Shown: positions 1-12,600 of the stretch, piece by piece
How the letters are laid out: every line of letters begins with the position of its first letter
How positions within the stretch are numbered: position 1 is the stretch's first letter
Assembly: GCF_026212465.1 (NCBI RefSeq)
Contig: NC_080060.1
Span: forward strand, 1,206,135-1,270,134
DNA from: Amaranthus tricolor
Taxonomy: Eukaryota; Streptophyta; Magnoliopsida; Caryophyllales; Amaranthaceae
Direction: 5' to 3'
Length of the DNA: 64,000 nt
Notes under the pieces: generated by a model
What the model saw: the letters and a program-made list of their open reading frames with translations, nothing else
Told to the model about the DNA's origin: nothing
Databases searched by the model: none
Program-made: the position numbers and the translations under genes

Positions 1-244
1 AATATCTCAAGACAAGTTTGATGGTCATGATTATATTCCTTCAACAATCTCATTTTCTTTGCGAAATTCATTCAATGCATTACCATTTGATCATGTGGTA
101 ATAGATGGTAATGGAAAATTATGAAGAAAAAAGCTTTTGTATGATTTAACTTTCATTACTATGGGAATGACATGATATATATCATCAAAATCACACTATA
201 AATCATTCCCATTCTCACTATTTAGTACCGATTACCAAACGGAC
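1..244. mobile_element. Truncated PIF/Harbinger-like MITE (copy 1)
   Basis: The stretch aligns by eye over most of its length with the complete MITE at 8655-8969: both share 'aatgcattaccatt', a 'ggtaat...atgg' block and 'atgggaatga'. It ends near 244 in 'accaaacgga', the counterpart of the other copy's right end. The left end is cut off by the window edge. It lies immediately upstream of the NETWORKED exon, so it is probably intronic. No coding capacity is seen. Confidence 0.55.
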
Positions 245-601
245 TATTGGTTTGCACTTTAAGAGAAAAGTTCTTTGGTGATTGTAACATGACGAAATGA
301 TCTTCATTATTTTGGGAATTTAGCAATCTCAATGAAACCATAGATTTATAGCTCTTTGTGTTTTTATTACAACAAACTATAGTACAAATAGCTCGTTAAA
401 TCATATGCGCACCCCTTGTTTTGTTTGAAGTTGAAGATGATGTCTATTATTAAGGACTAATCAGAAACAACCTTTGCTCTTACAAGGGTAAGGTAGCGTG
501 TATCCAACCCGCAACCCCCCAACCTAAGAACGGTTTTGGAATGATCGAGAAATATACTATGATTTATGTTTTTGAATTGACATTTTTCGGAAATGTCTCA
601 G

Positions 602-1825
602 GATATTAAAGACGACCAAAAGTTGAGTGAAGAGCAGCCACTTGTGTTCATCAACTTGTCCGAAATCCAGACCAAGATCCAAGATGTGGAAAAAGCAGTT
701 ATAGAGCTAAAGCAACAAGCAGAGGAGGAAAATTTGGGTGTCCGCTCTGAACTAGACTTAGCATTACAACAAATCGAGGCGTTGAAATCTCATAGCAGCT
801 CGCGTCGTGGGAGTGGAAGATCAAGTAGGCGTGCTTCGTCAAATTCAGAGGAAAACAAGGCTAGGAAAACAAGTACTCCTGATGGTTCACAACCCGAACA
901 GGAGCTTCTGATGAAAGACATTATGCTTGATCAGGTTTCTGACTGTTCATCTTACGGCAAAAACAGGAAAATTATAGGGTCCGATGATCAGATCCTCGAG
1001 TTATGGGAAACCATGGACCAAGCGGGCAACATTGACCTTACAGTCGGGAAGTCTAACACCCAACCGCCAATTGTTCCGAGCAAGTATTCTCAACTTGAGT
1101 CCGTTAGAGAGAACAGGAGCGGCCGTCCTTCAATAGAATCAATGGTTGAGAAGGAATTGAGAGTGGATGATCAACAGTTACATTCCAAGAGATTTTTGAA
1201 TTCCGAGTTTGAGGGTACGAAGAAAAAAACCCTAGAGAGGGACGATCAAGAATTAATGTCGAAGAGATTTCAGAATCCCGAGTTGGAGGATAACAAAAGA
1301 AAGACTCTCGAAAGGCTCGCTTCAGACGTTCAGAAGCTAACAAACCTACAAATAACTGTGCAAGATTTGAAGGAAAAATTAAAAACTGAGAGCTTTTTGA
1401 ACAAGGGAAAGGGTATCGAATGTGATGGAGTCGAGGATCAGATTTTGGAGAGCGAGAATACAATTCTAAAATTGTTCGAGTACAGTGCAAAATTGATGAA
1501 GAACATCGAGAATTCTTCAACGGCATCATCATTTGATGGGTCAGTTACGGCTGATTCATCCGAAGGGGGGAGTGTCAAGAGGAGGCGATGCTTGGAGCAA
1601 GCACGAAGAATATCGGAGAAGATTGGAAGATTACAACTTGAAGTGCAGAAATTACAGTTTTCGCTTATGAAACTCGATAATAGCAAAGTAAGCAAAGTCG
1701 GGACTCGAGTAAGTAGTACACGAGTCCTCTTACGAGACTTTCTATCGAGTGGATCACGGACTCCTCGCAGACGGAAAAAGAGTCATTTCTGTGGATGTGT
1801 TCAGCCTCACACTAGAGGAGACTGA
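602..1825 (+). CDS. NET1: NETWORKED1-type actin-binding protein, C-terminal exon (partial gene)
   Basis: This is an open frame of about 407 codons ending in TGA at 1823-1825. An ATG lies at 593, but the sequence just before 602 reads as a 3' splice site (T-rich tract then 'tgtctcag'), and exon start at 602 keeps the frame, so I treat it as a terminal exon. The protein is hydrophilic and coiled-coil rich (Glu/Lys/Leu heptads near its residues 20-70 and 230-390). It ends in the basic tail typical of NET1/KIP1-like proteins: 'RVLLRDFLSSGS', a run of Arg/Lys, then 'FCGCVQP'. Family members bind actin filaments at the plasma membrane and plasmodesmata through an N-terminal NAB domain, which is not in this window. 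Family proteins are usually far longer, so most of the gene must lie upstream or be lost. The 3' UTR probably runs to about 1930. A gene truncated by the upstream MITE is the alternative. Confidence 0.8.
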   Translation, partial: DIKDDQKLSEEQPLVFINLSEIQTKIQDVEKAVIELKQQAEEENLGVRSELDLALQQIEALKSHSSSRRGSGRSSRRASSNSEENKARKTSTPDGSQPEQELLMKDIMLDQVSDCSSYGKNRKIIGSDDQILELWETMDQAGNIDLTVGKSNTQPPIVPSKYSQLESVRENRSGRPSIESMVEKELRVDDQQLHSKRFLNSEFEGTKKKTLERDDQELMSKRFQNPELEDNKRKTLERLASDVQKLTNLQITVQDLKEKLKTESFLNKGKGIECDGVEDQILESENTILKLFEYSAKLMKNIENSSTASSFDGSVTADSSEGGSVKRRRCLEQARRISEKIGRLQLEVQKLQFSLMKLDNSKVSKVGTRVSSTRVLLRDFLSSGSRTPRRRKKSHFCGCVQPHTRGD

Positions 1826-2213
1826 GGTTGGTAATGTCATGTCAAATCTGTTTTAAGTTTTGGGACTTTGATCAGTTTTAGCTGATATTTGTAATGTAAT
1901 GATCTTTTTCCCCAACTTTTTTAGAACTTGTCGATAAACATATTTACTAGTATTCTCAATTTTTGTGGGAAAGAGAGTTTGGTGTACAATATGCTTACAT
2001 TCATCATCATCATACCCAGTTTATTCCGCCCATGGAAACATTATGATCAAGTTCTTGGGAGGAAAGAAAGGCGACAACTTATACCCACAAAGAAGCGCGG
2101 TCAATGAGTCCATCGACGAATATGCTTACATTGTAAGCTTTTCTAAAGCTTCATCTTTCAACATGTTCAAAGCTTTTAAGTGTACAATTCATTGAAGAAG
2201 GCCATTACTATAC

Positions 2214-3429
2214 TTCGCAGCCCTTTTCATTTTGTCGCCACCTCTTATATATTGAATTTCCAACATTACCCCTGGATATTTTTCAAACCTTCAATTTCTA
2301 ATATCTCTCTAAAAATTCTCTCTGAATACTCATTGAACTAAAACAAGCTAAAACTAAAAATCAAATAACAGTGGCAAATGAAAATGATCACCAAAATGAT
2401 TCTGTAAGCATCAATAACGATCGTTAATTTTTTTAAAAAAAAGTGTATTGAAATTTGATACATGTTCACTTTTTTTGATATAACTTTTAATAGAAGAATC
2501 ACATAATTGTAATGTTTACGGCATTAGAATCTAGACTTCAAGATCTTTCTAATGATAAATTATATGCCCAATTCCGATAACCGAGTGAGAAATGACGATC
2601 GTTAAAAGTTTGTTTGTGCTGAATTTGATACATGTTAAATCTTTTGAACATAACTTTTTATAGAAAAATCGTATTAATGCAAAGTTTACGTCATTAAAAA
2701 CTAGACTTCAAGAGCTTTCCAATGACATATTATATGCTCAATTCCGACAATTGAGTAAGAAATAACAACCATTTAAAGTTTGCAGGGATTTTTAACATCT
2801 AGTCGCACACTACCGAACCGTGGTATGGTCGCGCAAAACGCGCGACTCCACCGCGGTCCGGTCGCGTGTGACTGGATGTTAGACATCACTGCAAACTTTA
2901 AATGGTCGTCATTTCTCTATCGATTGTCAGAATTTGGTATATTATATGTTGTTGGAAAGCTACTGAAGTCTAGATTCTAATGCTTCAAGCCTTGCATTAA
3001 CACGAATTTTCTATAAGAAGTTATACCCAAAATATTGAACATATATCAAATTTCAGCACAAGTAAATTTTAAACGATCATCATTTTTGCTCGGTTATTGG
3101 AATTGGGTAAATAATATATCATTGGAAAGATCTTGAAGTCTAGGTTCTAATGCCGCAAACATTGCAGTAATGTGATTGTCCTATCAAAAGTTTTGGCCAA
3201 AAGAGTGATAATGTATCAAATTTCAACACAAAACGTGTGATTAGATTTATTTTCCGATTTAAAAAAATTGTTTTCTTTTTTAAATTAATATTTTTTATTT
3301 TAATTTAATTATTATACTAAAATTTAGTTTAGTAATAATAATAGTTGATTTTATAATTAAAAATAAATTTAGGGGCATTTTAATAATTACAATAAAAAAA
3401 AGCGATGACAAAATAAAAAGGGCGGCGAA
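2214..3429. mobile_element. Foldback/TIR element with tandem units in both arms
   Basis: The outer ends are inverted repeats of about 25 bp: 'ttcgcagcccttttcatttt' at 2214 and its near complement ending at 3429. Inside, 2443-2837 is inverted against 2838-3232. Each arm holds two diverged tandem units of about 170-190 bp carrying 'gaaatttgatac', 'actagacttcaaga'-like and 'ccaattccgata'-like blocks. The centre (about 2803-2873) is a GC-rich palindrome around 'gtcgcgcaaaacgcgcgac'. No transposase is seen and I found no target duplication, so the superfamily is unresolved. It lies about 390 bp downstream of the NET1 stop. A MULE-related MITE is an alternative class. Confidence 0.75.
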
Positions 3430-4370
3430 CTTTAAGAATTGGGTTGAAGAAAAACATTTACCAGTAATTGTGCGCGGTGAATGAGGAATCGAGGGATACG
3501 AGACATAGTGCAAAATATATATTGACAATGCATGAATTTCATGTCTTTACTAGTATATCACACCTAAATTGTTAGAATTGGGATCCTACCTAAGATCAAT
3601 TAGGGAGTAGGATTAAAATTAATAGAATTAAAATGTAGAATTATAAGATTCTACAAATATGTTTTGATATGCTATAGAATAATTGATTAATCAGTTATAT
3701 ATATATATTCATATTAGTTCATTTTTAATGTTTTGAGTTACAAAGTAATTTTTTTTGACTTTATTTTTAATTTGATTAATTAAAAAGAATACATCTAATA
3801 TTTATCTATGAACTACGAATCAGTGAGTACAATACTTTTTATAATTGTAATAGTGAATATATATATATATAAGCTAGAATATGAGAATTCTTTAATGATT
3901 GAGACTACCCTTGTAAGATCAGATTGTTGGATTGTAGAATTGTGTTATCATTCTATCATCTATATCTTGACCTTGGTAGTATTGTACGATTCCACATTAA
4001 TTATTAAGATCCAACTTAAGATCTGGATCGCTCGTCTCAAATCGTAGAATCATTGAATTGTATATCAAAAATCAAAATTATGATAACCATACATTACACT
4101 TTTCAGAGGTAATATTGTTTGTTATCCCTAAAGATTCAATTAAATCGAATATGTTCGAGTACGTAACATGTCACACACATCAATCAAGATCATTAAACAA
4201 AATTCTTTATATGAACAAAATAGTTGTACGTGTTCATTGTTTGGAAAGCATACAATGTAGCCCACAATCACAACATATGTTTTGCCAAAGAATATAGCAA
4301 ATTAGGGTTGGATTGATGGATTTAGGTGGACAATCATATACTACATGCAATACTTATAGGCTATATCTAA
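3430..4370. other. Non-coding stretch, includes the sulfate transporter 3' UTR
   Basis: AT-rich sequence with no supportable reading frame. The part nearest 4371 (roughly 4060-4370) should hold the 3' UTR of the minus-strand transporter. I could not fix its polyadenylation site. Short frames here have no recognisable similarity. Confidence 0.5.
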
Positions 4371-7300
4371 TCAAACATTATTGCTCCACGTGTCTGATTC
4401 ACCCGTCGACTTTGACTTACACGTGTGAAGCATAAATCTGCATGCTCCTACTGCCTCTCCTACCGTTAGATGTACGCAATCTTGTCCTAACTTCTCAATA
4501 AATTTGATCTTGTCTAATTTCTTCATCACTTCTCCTCCGGGGCTTGCTATTACAAGCTGCATTTATCAAACTAAGGAAATTAATAAGCTTAAAATTATGT
4601 TATTTGATTTTAATTTCACATAATTGGGTGAGAAATCTAAAAAATTTTATCTATTAAAATATTTAATTAACTAAAAATTTAAGTTTATAATTGAAAAATC
4701 ACAATATATATTATATAATATTATGATACTGGTTACCTTGAGGTCTCTTCTGTCAAGGATCTTCTTCAATTCTTCCAACATATTTATCCCACTGGTGTCA
4801 ATGCATACAACAGCTGCAATATACCCAATTTTAGTCCTTCATTGGAACTATACTATCTCAAAATTCCCATGTAAATTACAATTATAAGGATTCTCTTTAG
4901 TTATATAAATCAATTTCAAATAGTAGATTAAAAAACATTTCACAAATTCTTGTGATAGACGGTCTCTTTGAAAGATCATCTCTTATTTGGACCAACCCTT
5001 CATATATTTTTAAAATATTGTAAGTAGAAATAAGAATGATACGGTAAGTTTCTATTTATCTTTATCATTTACATTATTTTCTAATTTACTCATTGAAATA
5101 TGTTATCCATATTCTCAAGTTCCCCATAATATATTTTATTTTGCTATATATTAATTATGTGACCATATTGTTTAAAAGTTTCGTGAAACAATAAAAAAAA
5201 AACTCAAAAGCTCACCTCTCATGTCCAAAATTACATGATGCAAATCAATCTCTCCATTTGTTTTCAATTTGTCTTCTTCATCATCAATCCACCTCAAGAT
5301 CCTATAAATAAATAAGCAACAAAACACTTAGTAATTAATTAATACATTCAAACATCATAAATTCTAATTAAATTTTAATTATTTTTAAATTAATGTTACC
5401 TTTCTCTTAAGTAAGTAGCATTAGCAAAATAAATAGGAGCACCAATCTCAAGAATGAGAATTCCAGGAACAGTTTGAGCTTCTGGATAATGATCAATACT
5501 TCTATAGCAAATAGAATTGGGCACATTACCTAGAACACTAGTTCTTGGTCTAGCCACAAATAATAATACTCTTAGCACTGACAAAATGATCTGCATTTTA
5601 AAAAACAAACAAAAAAAAATAGAATAAGGGATTAACAAATTCATAAATTTGTATATGTCGTATGTTGATATACGTACTCTGTCAAGGAACCAACTCAACT
5701 AAAAATTTAGGTTGATGGTTGAAGTCTCATGTTATATACTTTAATATGTCCCTCATATAAAAGCCTTTTGAGCTAGAAGTGTGGATATAGCACATGCTCT
5801 CTTCATACATACCTAGCACTAAATCTTCCACTTTAAATGAGGGAGATTCGAACTCGTGACCTTTTATCACGCTGGCTTCTGATACCATGTTAAGGAACCA
5901 ACTCAACCATAAACTTACGCTGATGGTTGAGGCCCCATAATATATTGGGAGTGTTTGACAAAATAGCTTATTGAGCCATTTTAGCTTATTTTGATACAAT
6001 TAGAGGGTTGGATGATCAAATCAGCTAATGTTGATGTTTGGTAAATTAATTAGCGGGTTCAAACAACTTATTGTTATGAATAAGCTGTTTTTGAACAAGC
6101 TGCTTATAGCAGTGGTCAAGCCAGTTAATAAAATCAGCTGGTCAAATCAGCCACTGTAATCAGCTATCAGCTACCAGCCGTTTGCCAAACATCCTCATTA
6201 TATATTCTAATACTCACGTGCACCTAAAACATAGGTGTATTAAAGCGTATTTTAGTTTTTATTTTTTATTTTTTATTTTTTACTTTTAACTTTTTGCTTA
6301 ATCAAATAAAAAAAATAATTTTTTGATAAATTATAAATGATTTTTTATTAGTTAACTAAAAAATTAACTTTTTAGTGATCAGCTGAAAAACCGACTTTTA
6401 AGTACATCTGAGTGCAAGATATTTATCGAATACTCACCGCGATCATCAGGCCGATTTCGATATTCCCAAACACAACACCAATGTATGCACTTATGCAGAT
6501 AATAAAATCAAACTTGTCAGTTTTCCACAGATGAATTGCACCCTCATAGTCTATGAGCCCAAGCATGGCTGAGAGTATAATTGAAGAAAGGACAACAAGA
6601 GGAGTGTAGTAAAATAATGGTGTAAGAAATATAAGTGTTATCATCACAGCAATTGACATTACTATGTTAGAAAATGCTGTTTTGCATCCTGCATTGTAGT
6701 TCACTGCTGATCTTGAAAATGGACCTACCAACAAATTTTTCATTTAGAATTGTAATTCATATATTAAAATCGTGTACATAATTTTAAATTAAAATATAAT
6801 TTATTAAATAAATGATATGTAATTCTTATTTATTTAAAATCATAATTTAGTGATGTTAGAGAATTTTTTTTAGGCCTACAAGGGATTGGCCTCATTGAGA
6901 ATTGATGGGTCGTTTATAAAACTAAAAATATTATTTGATTTGTTCAATTAAAAGAGATGGTTTAATGATTAAAAGTATAATTTGTAAAGAAGAGGTTAGA
7001 AGTTTGAATCAACGTATTTTCAACATACCACTAAAAATTAGCTATGCTAAATAATGTCTTCTATTAAAGGTTAATCGTAAACAATCTGTTTATTTATGTT
7101 GTATTACTGTAATTTTATCTTGTAAATTAATGATAAATATTAAATTATTTGAGACTTCAATTTAAACTTTTGGTTGAGATGTTTTTTTATATCGTGAGAC
7201 TAGATTTTTAGTCCTTCTGATGCAAATATATATATCATTTAAAGTTTGCACAAACTCTATCAGTCAAAAAGTTTAATTTTATAGTTGAGATTTTAAACAA

Positions 7301-9626
7301 TGAATTTTTATATTCTGCTAATTAGTAATATATAATTATAATACATTAAATAAAATTTACCTGAAGTAAGATAGCAAGAGGTGCATGAGCCAATAATGTT
7401 CATCATTCCAAAAGCAATCATTTCTTTGTTACCATCAATATTGTAGTTCTTGAACATAGCAAAGCTTCTTGCCACTGCAATTCCTTCCTGGATTTTATTA
7501 TCCAATTAATTAGGTCGATAATTTTATATGTTGGGTTAATTTAATTTGTGATACAATATGATGATATCAAAATTTTTGATTGTTCTTATTATAAGACAGT
7601 ATCATGGTGATATTATTTTTATTGGGCTAACTCTTAGTATGTGATCTTTTATGATTTTAAAGCCATCAATTAGAAAAATTGACTAATTATATGGGTCCGT
7701 CTCATGATGGATAATTTTATATACAAGACGAGGTTGTCAGGCTGAAACCGTCTTATGGTGAAACCATCTCTATTAGGTTGGCCCATGTATATATAGTGTG
7801 TTAAAATGATCACTTACACTTTTAAAGTGATCAATTAGAAAGTAAGGTAATTATATGAACTCGTCTTATTTTAATTTGCGAAATTGATTTTTTTTTAATT
7901 TGTTGTTGTATTTTGATTAAAAAAAAGAAATAAAAGGTAGACATGTAGAAGCTTACAGCCATAGCAATGACACCAGTAATAATGCCAGTTTTGAGAGCCA
8001 CAGGAAAGTAAGGAGAGTTCAATACAAAATCACCACAAGAGAGTGGATTAATGCCCTTCTTTAAGGCCCCTATCTGAAAATGCATCAACAATGGAATTTA
8101 TTTATCAATAAAAATAATTAGGACACAATAATAGCATTTACAAAAAGTTATTTTGACCGTTGATAATAAATATCAGTTACAATTTCTAATTCAATACATT
8201 ATTTCAATTATTGTATCTCTTTAATTTAATTAGTTGTTGTATAGGCCTTTGGTTCTTGTTAGTGTAATTTTGTTTAATTTATTTTCCTTCGGGTAAGAAG
8301 GGAGGAGAAATTGATCATGTTGTAGGTAGGGAAGATGGAACATCTAGTACAAGGTGGAAGGAAATTATTTTTTTAACTCAATTTTAGTAATTGTCCGTTG
8401 TTAGTAAGAGCGAGAGATATTTTTCCGAAACTCATTATAATTTATATGGAAAAAAATAACTTATTTTGTTCACTAATTTTAGAATGAGACAGTCTCACGG
8501 TAAGATCATCTATATTGGGCTGACCCAATATACACTTTTTGTTTTAAAACGATCATTTATAACGTTAAAGTGATCACTTATAATTTTAATAAAATTACTT
8601 TTTGTAGTCTTAGAGTTATTACTTATAAACGTAAAATGATTACTTATAATCTTACGGCTCGTTTGGTAAGTGGTAATAAACGGTTGTAATGGGAATGAAA
8701 AACAAGTGTAATTTTGGTTGAAAAATCTCTTGGTTACCTTGATGACCGTGCTTGTCCAACTTCAATCATGTAATTTTCTTCATAAAATTCATTTCAATGC
8801 ATTACCATTAGAAGAGGTGGTATTAGGTAATAATGGAAATTTATAAACAAAAAAACTTTTTTGTGATCAAAGTTTCATTACCATGGGAATGATATGAAAT
8901 TTTTGATGATATTTTACACTATAAATCATTTACATTGCCGCTATTTAATACTACTAAGCAAATGGGCCGTTAAATAATCAATTGAAAAAATAAGCTATTA
9001 TATGGACCCATCTTACGTCTTATGGTGAGACGGTCTATTTTTTTTTTATTTTCCATTTGTAGGAAGTAGGAACCGTCCCACCTTCTATGACATCATGGGT
9101 CAGCCCAAGACTTCACGTTGAAAAATAGTCTTGAGGGTCCAACACTAAGATTCCTGGACGATTATTTGAATGTAATGGATAGGGCCCTACGGTTATATTA
9201 CGTCAGCAAATAGTGACTTAGATTCAATGGAACAAACCATAATTTTCGTGGATGGATTTTGTAAATCTTTTAGATTTTTTTTATTTTAGAATTTAGAATT
9301 TTTTTTAAAATGCTTGATTTTCAATTAAGATAAAATCTAATATTCAAGATTTTTGATATTTTAAATCAAATTAATTAAAAGTTTGATATATGTGACTTTT
9401 AAGTCTGTAATAAACATTAAATTCATTATCTAAAATAAAATTATTTTATAATTTCTATGCAAATTATACCGATAATCGTTATTAATTAATACTTATTTTT
9501 CATAAAATATTATAATTTCAAGCTAAATTGTAAAACTAACAATGTAATTGATTTTTTTAATTACTTTGTACTTCTTATATATATATATACTACCACTCTA
9601 TCTACTATTTGTTTTATCATTACCCC

Positions 9627-9679
<53 letters not shown>

Positions 9680-12600
9680 GAATAATAATAATAATAATAA
9701 TAATAATATTAATATTATTAATAATAATTAAAAAAGTAGCTCTAATTAGGAATTGATAACAACATATAATATAGAAGGGAGAAATGCATAATGAACATAA
9801 GTATAAGCTATTAAGAAAGAGATTGATAAGTTACTAAAGCTTACCACTTGGACACCATGTCTTTCAGCATGGGTTAGATAAACAAGAAGACTTCCCAATA
9901 TAATTGAAATCAACGGAGACATAACTGATATCCAAAAGAACATTGGCTTCCTCTTGCTCTACATAATAAATATATAAAAATCATTTATTTATATGTGATT
10001 ACAGTCTTACAGAATACATGAGGGAATGAAAGAGAAATTTTAATTTTTCTCTCAAAAAAAATAATACTTACTTTCTAATGGAGAAAATATAATAACCGGA
10101 GTTTAATGGGTGTTGATCATATTCTTTTAATCTATTAAGTCAAACAATCAACACACTTATTTGGTAATAAATGAGTTTTAAATTATTGAACATCTGAATT
10201 TTAAACTAATTTAATTATGATTTTAATACGAAAGAAGTTACTATATATAGTTTTATTCATTGTCCTTTGACTTGTTTTTTTCTAATAAATAATTACTAAT
10301 TAATTTAATCAATCATCTCCAGAAATTGGTGTCTTTATTATATTTTTTTTTAGTTTATTATATTATGTAAAATTGAGAGTCTTTTGAATTTTGTATAACA
10401 AATTCAAAAATTATATGGAGAGAGCAACAAAAAAACATACTTATTAGTTGTCAAATAAGTCAAGTGAATCGGACAATAAGTAATCGTCAAATATTATTAT
10501 TTCAATATCGTAGAAGTAAATCTCATCACGGGATATTAATAAAGATTTATTTATCAAGAACAGTTTATCTTTAACATGTAAGTTTACTTACGAAGTATTT
10601 GGTGAGTAGGAGGAAGAAGAGGAAACCACACCCCAATACTGCACTCTCCCATCTCCACTGTAAACATACAAAAGATTTATTAAATAATAAAGTAAATATA
10701 TTAAATACTGAAAATTACTTGAAAGAATAAAAAGCGTTATATATTTATACCTTATAAATCTACTCTCATTTTTTTTATATATAAATAAATTACTTATAAT
10801 CGATTTAATCTAATCTTTTTATTGAGTTAAAAGCAAACAATAGATTTCTCATCATGAATCATTTGATCTACAAAATCAGTATAAAAAATAATTTCAGTAG
10901 TACTGTTTTGCAATTAATTTTTTTAAAAAATTCATAATTAAATTGTAAAGCAACACAAAGTATAGTGAAAGTAACTCTGGTGAGAGATTGTTTCTTATTA
11001 ATGAAATAATCTTAAAATAAAAAGTCATATTATAATAAAATTTGAATTTGTTAGACTATTTAGACTATATATAAGGCTCCAGTCTCACATGAATACCATC
11101 TAACATTTGTGAAATACTCGGTAGAGTTGAGTATATATAATGTTGTGCGACAGCGGAAGCAAGATCGTTGAACAATAATGAAACAATAAAGAAATTCAAT
11201 GCAAACAATGAGAAAATGATACAAGAGATTTAACGTGGTTCACTATCAATGTGATAACTATGTTCACCGGCACCGAAATCAAATAATTTGACTATGATCG
11301 CAAAGAATTTATAAGATGAATTACAACCAATAACACTTACAAATAATAATTGCTCTTTTGTGATCTCTCTCAATTTGTGAATCGTGAAACCTTAGCACTA
11401 ATAGAAGGAGATATATATAATAAAAACCTAACTAAAAGATACTTGGGCTTCAAGAAAAGCAAATAACCGTCAAAAATCCACGTGAAAATAAGACAAAACG
11501 CATAACCATCAAAAGCGACGAGTCGTCTCCAATGAGCAACGACTCGTTGCAAAAAGAGACAAGTTGTCTCCAAAAAGCCACAACTCGTGGCAAAGTTTCT
11601 GACCCAAAAATGCGATTTCAGAGAAGAATCCATGATTCGTCACTTTCTCAACTACAAAGGCGACGAGTTGTCGCCTAGCTCCTGACCCACATCTTCACTT
11701 ATTCTTCTTAACTTCATCTTCAACCATGATCAAGACTCGATTCGAGTCACCAATCATCAACATATAATATACTATAATAAAATTTACACCAAACCTCAGC
11801 CACATTCATTTAATAGGAAAGTAACTTTGACCAATACCCTTTAGAAAATATTGTGACTATATCTTGGGTTTGTTGCCTAGTGCGTGCTATTTTGAATTTT
11901 AGGAGATGAGGACTTATGTCATCGCCATTCGTTCACCATTTTAAAAAATGGCGACGAACTTTTGCCTGTCGCAATATAAACATTTCCTTGTAGTGTTAAA
12001 TTTGTTGGACTATTTAACAAATGTATGAGACTCGTCTCACTTGAATACGGTGTCATGTATACAACAATTTTTGAAATAGTATAGTGTATAATATAATACT
12101 CCCTTCTATTCACCTTAGGTGTCCCATTTACTTTTGAGACACTATTCATTTATCACTCTTAAATTGCATTTTATTATTAATCTATAAGTTAAAACATAGT
12201 CATGTGGGATCTTATTTGATTCGTTTTGATGTAAAGATTATTAATATCAACTTTTTATAATTTTTAATTATACATAACTCGATATATTACGAATTGAATA
12301 AGTGCATTGGATAGAGTGCATAAAGTAAATGGGACACTTAAGATGAATAGGAGGGAGTATAATATAATATAATATAATATACCTGATGTTCTTGGGAAAA
12401 GACAGAATGCATAACATCAAGTAGATCAGTGGATTGAGTGAAATGAGTTAATCCAAGTATCCCTTTGAGTTGTTGCAAACACACAACTGTGGCTGCTCCT
12501 CCCATGAACCCCACTATTGTCGCATGTGATAAGAAATCTACTATGAACCCTAGCCTGCATACTTATAATTAATATCATTAATAATCAATTATTATTACTA

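Noticed and set aside
1104..1695. Minus-strand frames of 142 and 85 codons
   Set aside because: They are antisense to the NETWORKED coding exon and have no protein similarity.
1965..2195. 76-codon plus-strand frame after the NET1 stop
   Set aside because: No domain or family resemblance; it falls in the 3' flank and runs up to the foldback element.
5690..5960. First read as a tRNA-derived SINE because of 'gagttcgaatctc'
   Set aside because: Direct repeats flank the interior, and TGGTATCAGA follows one of them, which fits a TRIM better than a SINE.
5727..5999. Minus-strand frame of 90 codons in a transporter intron
   Set aside because: It coincides with the TRIM element; no coding similarity.
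11370..11633. Minus-strand frame of 87 codons
   Set aside because: It lies wholly inside the solo LTR.
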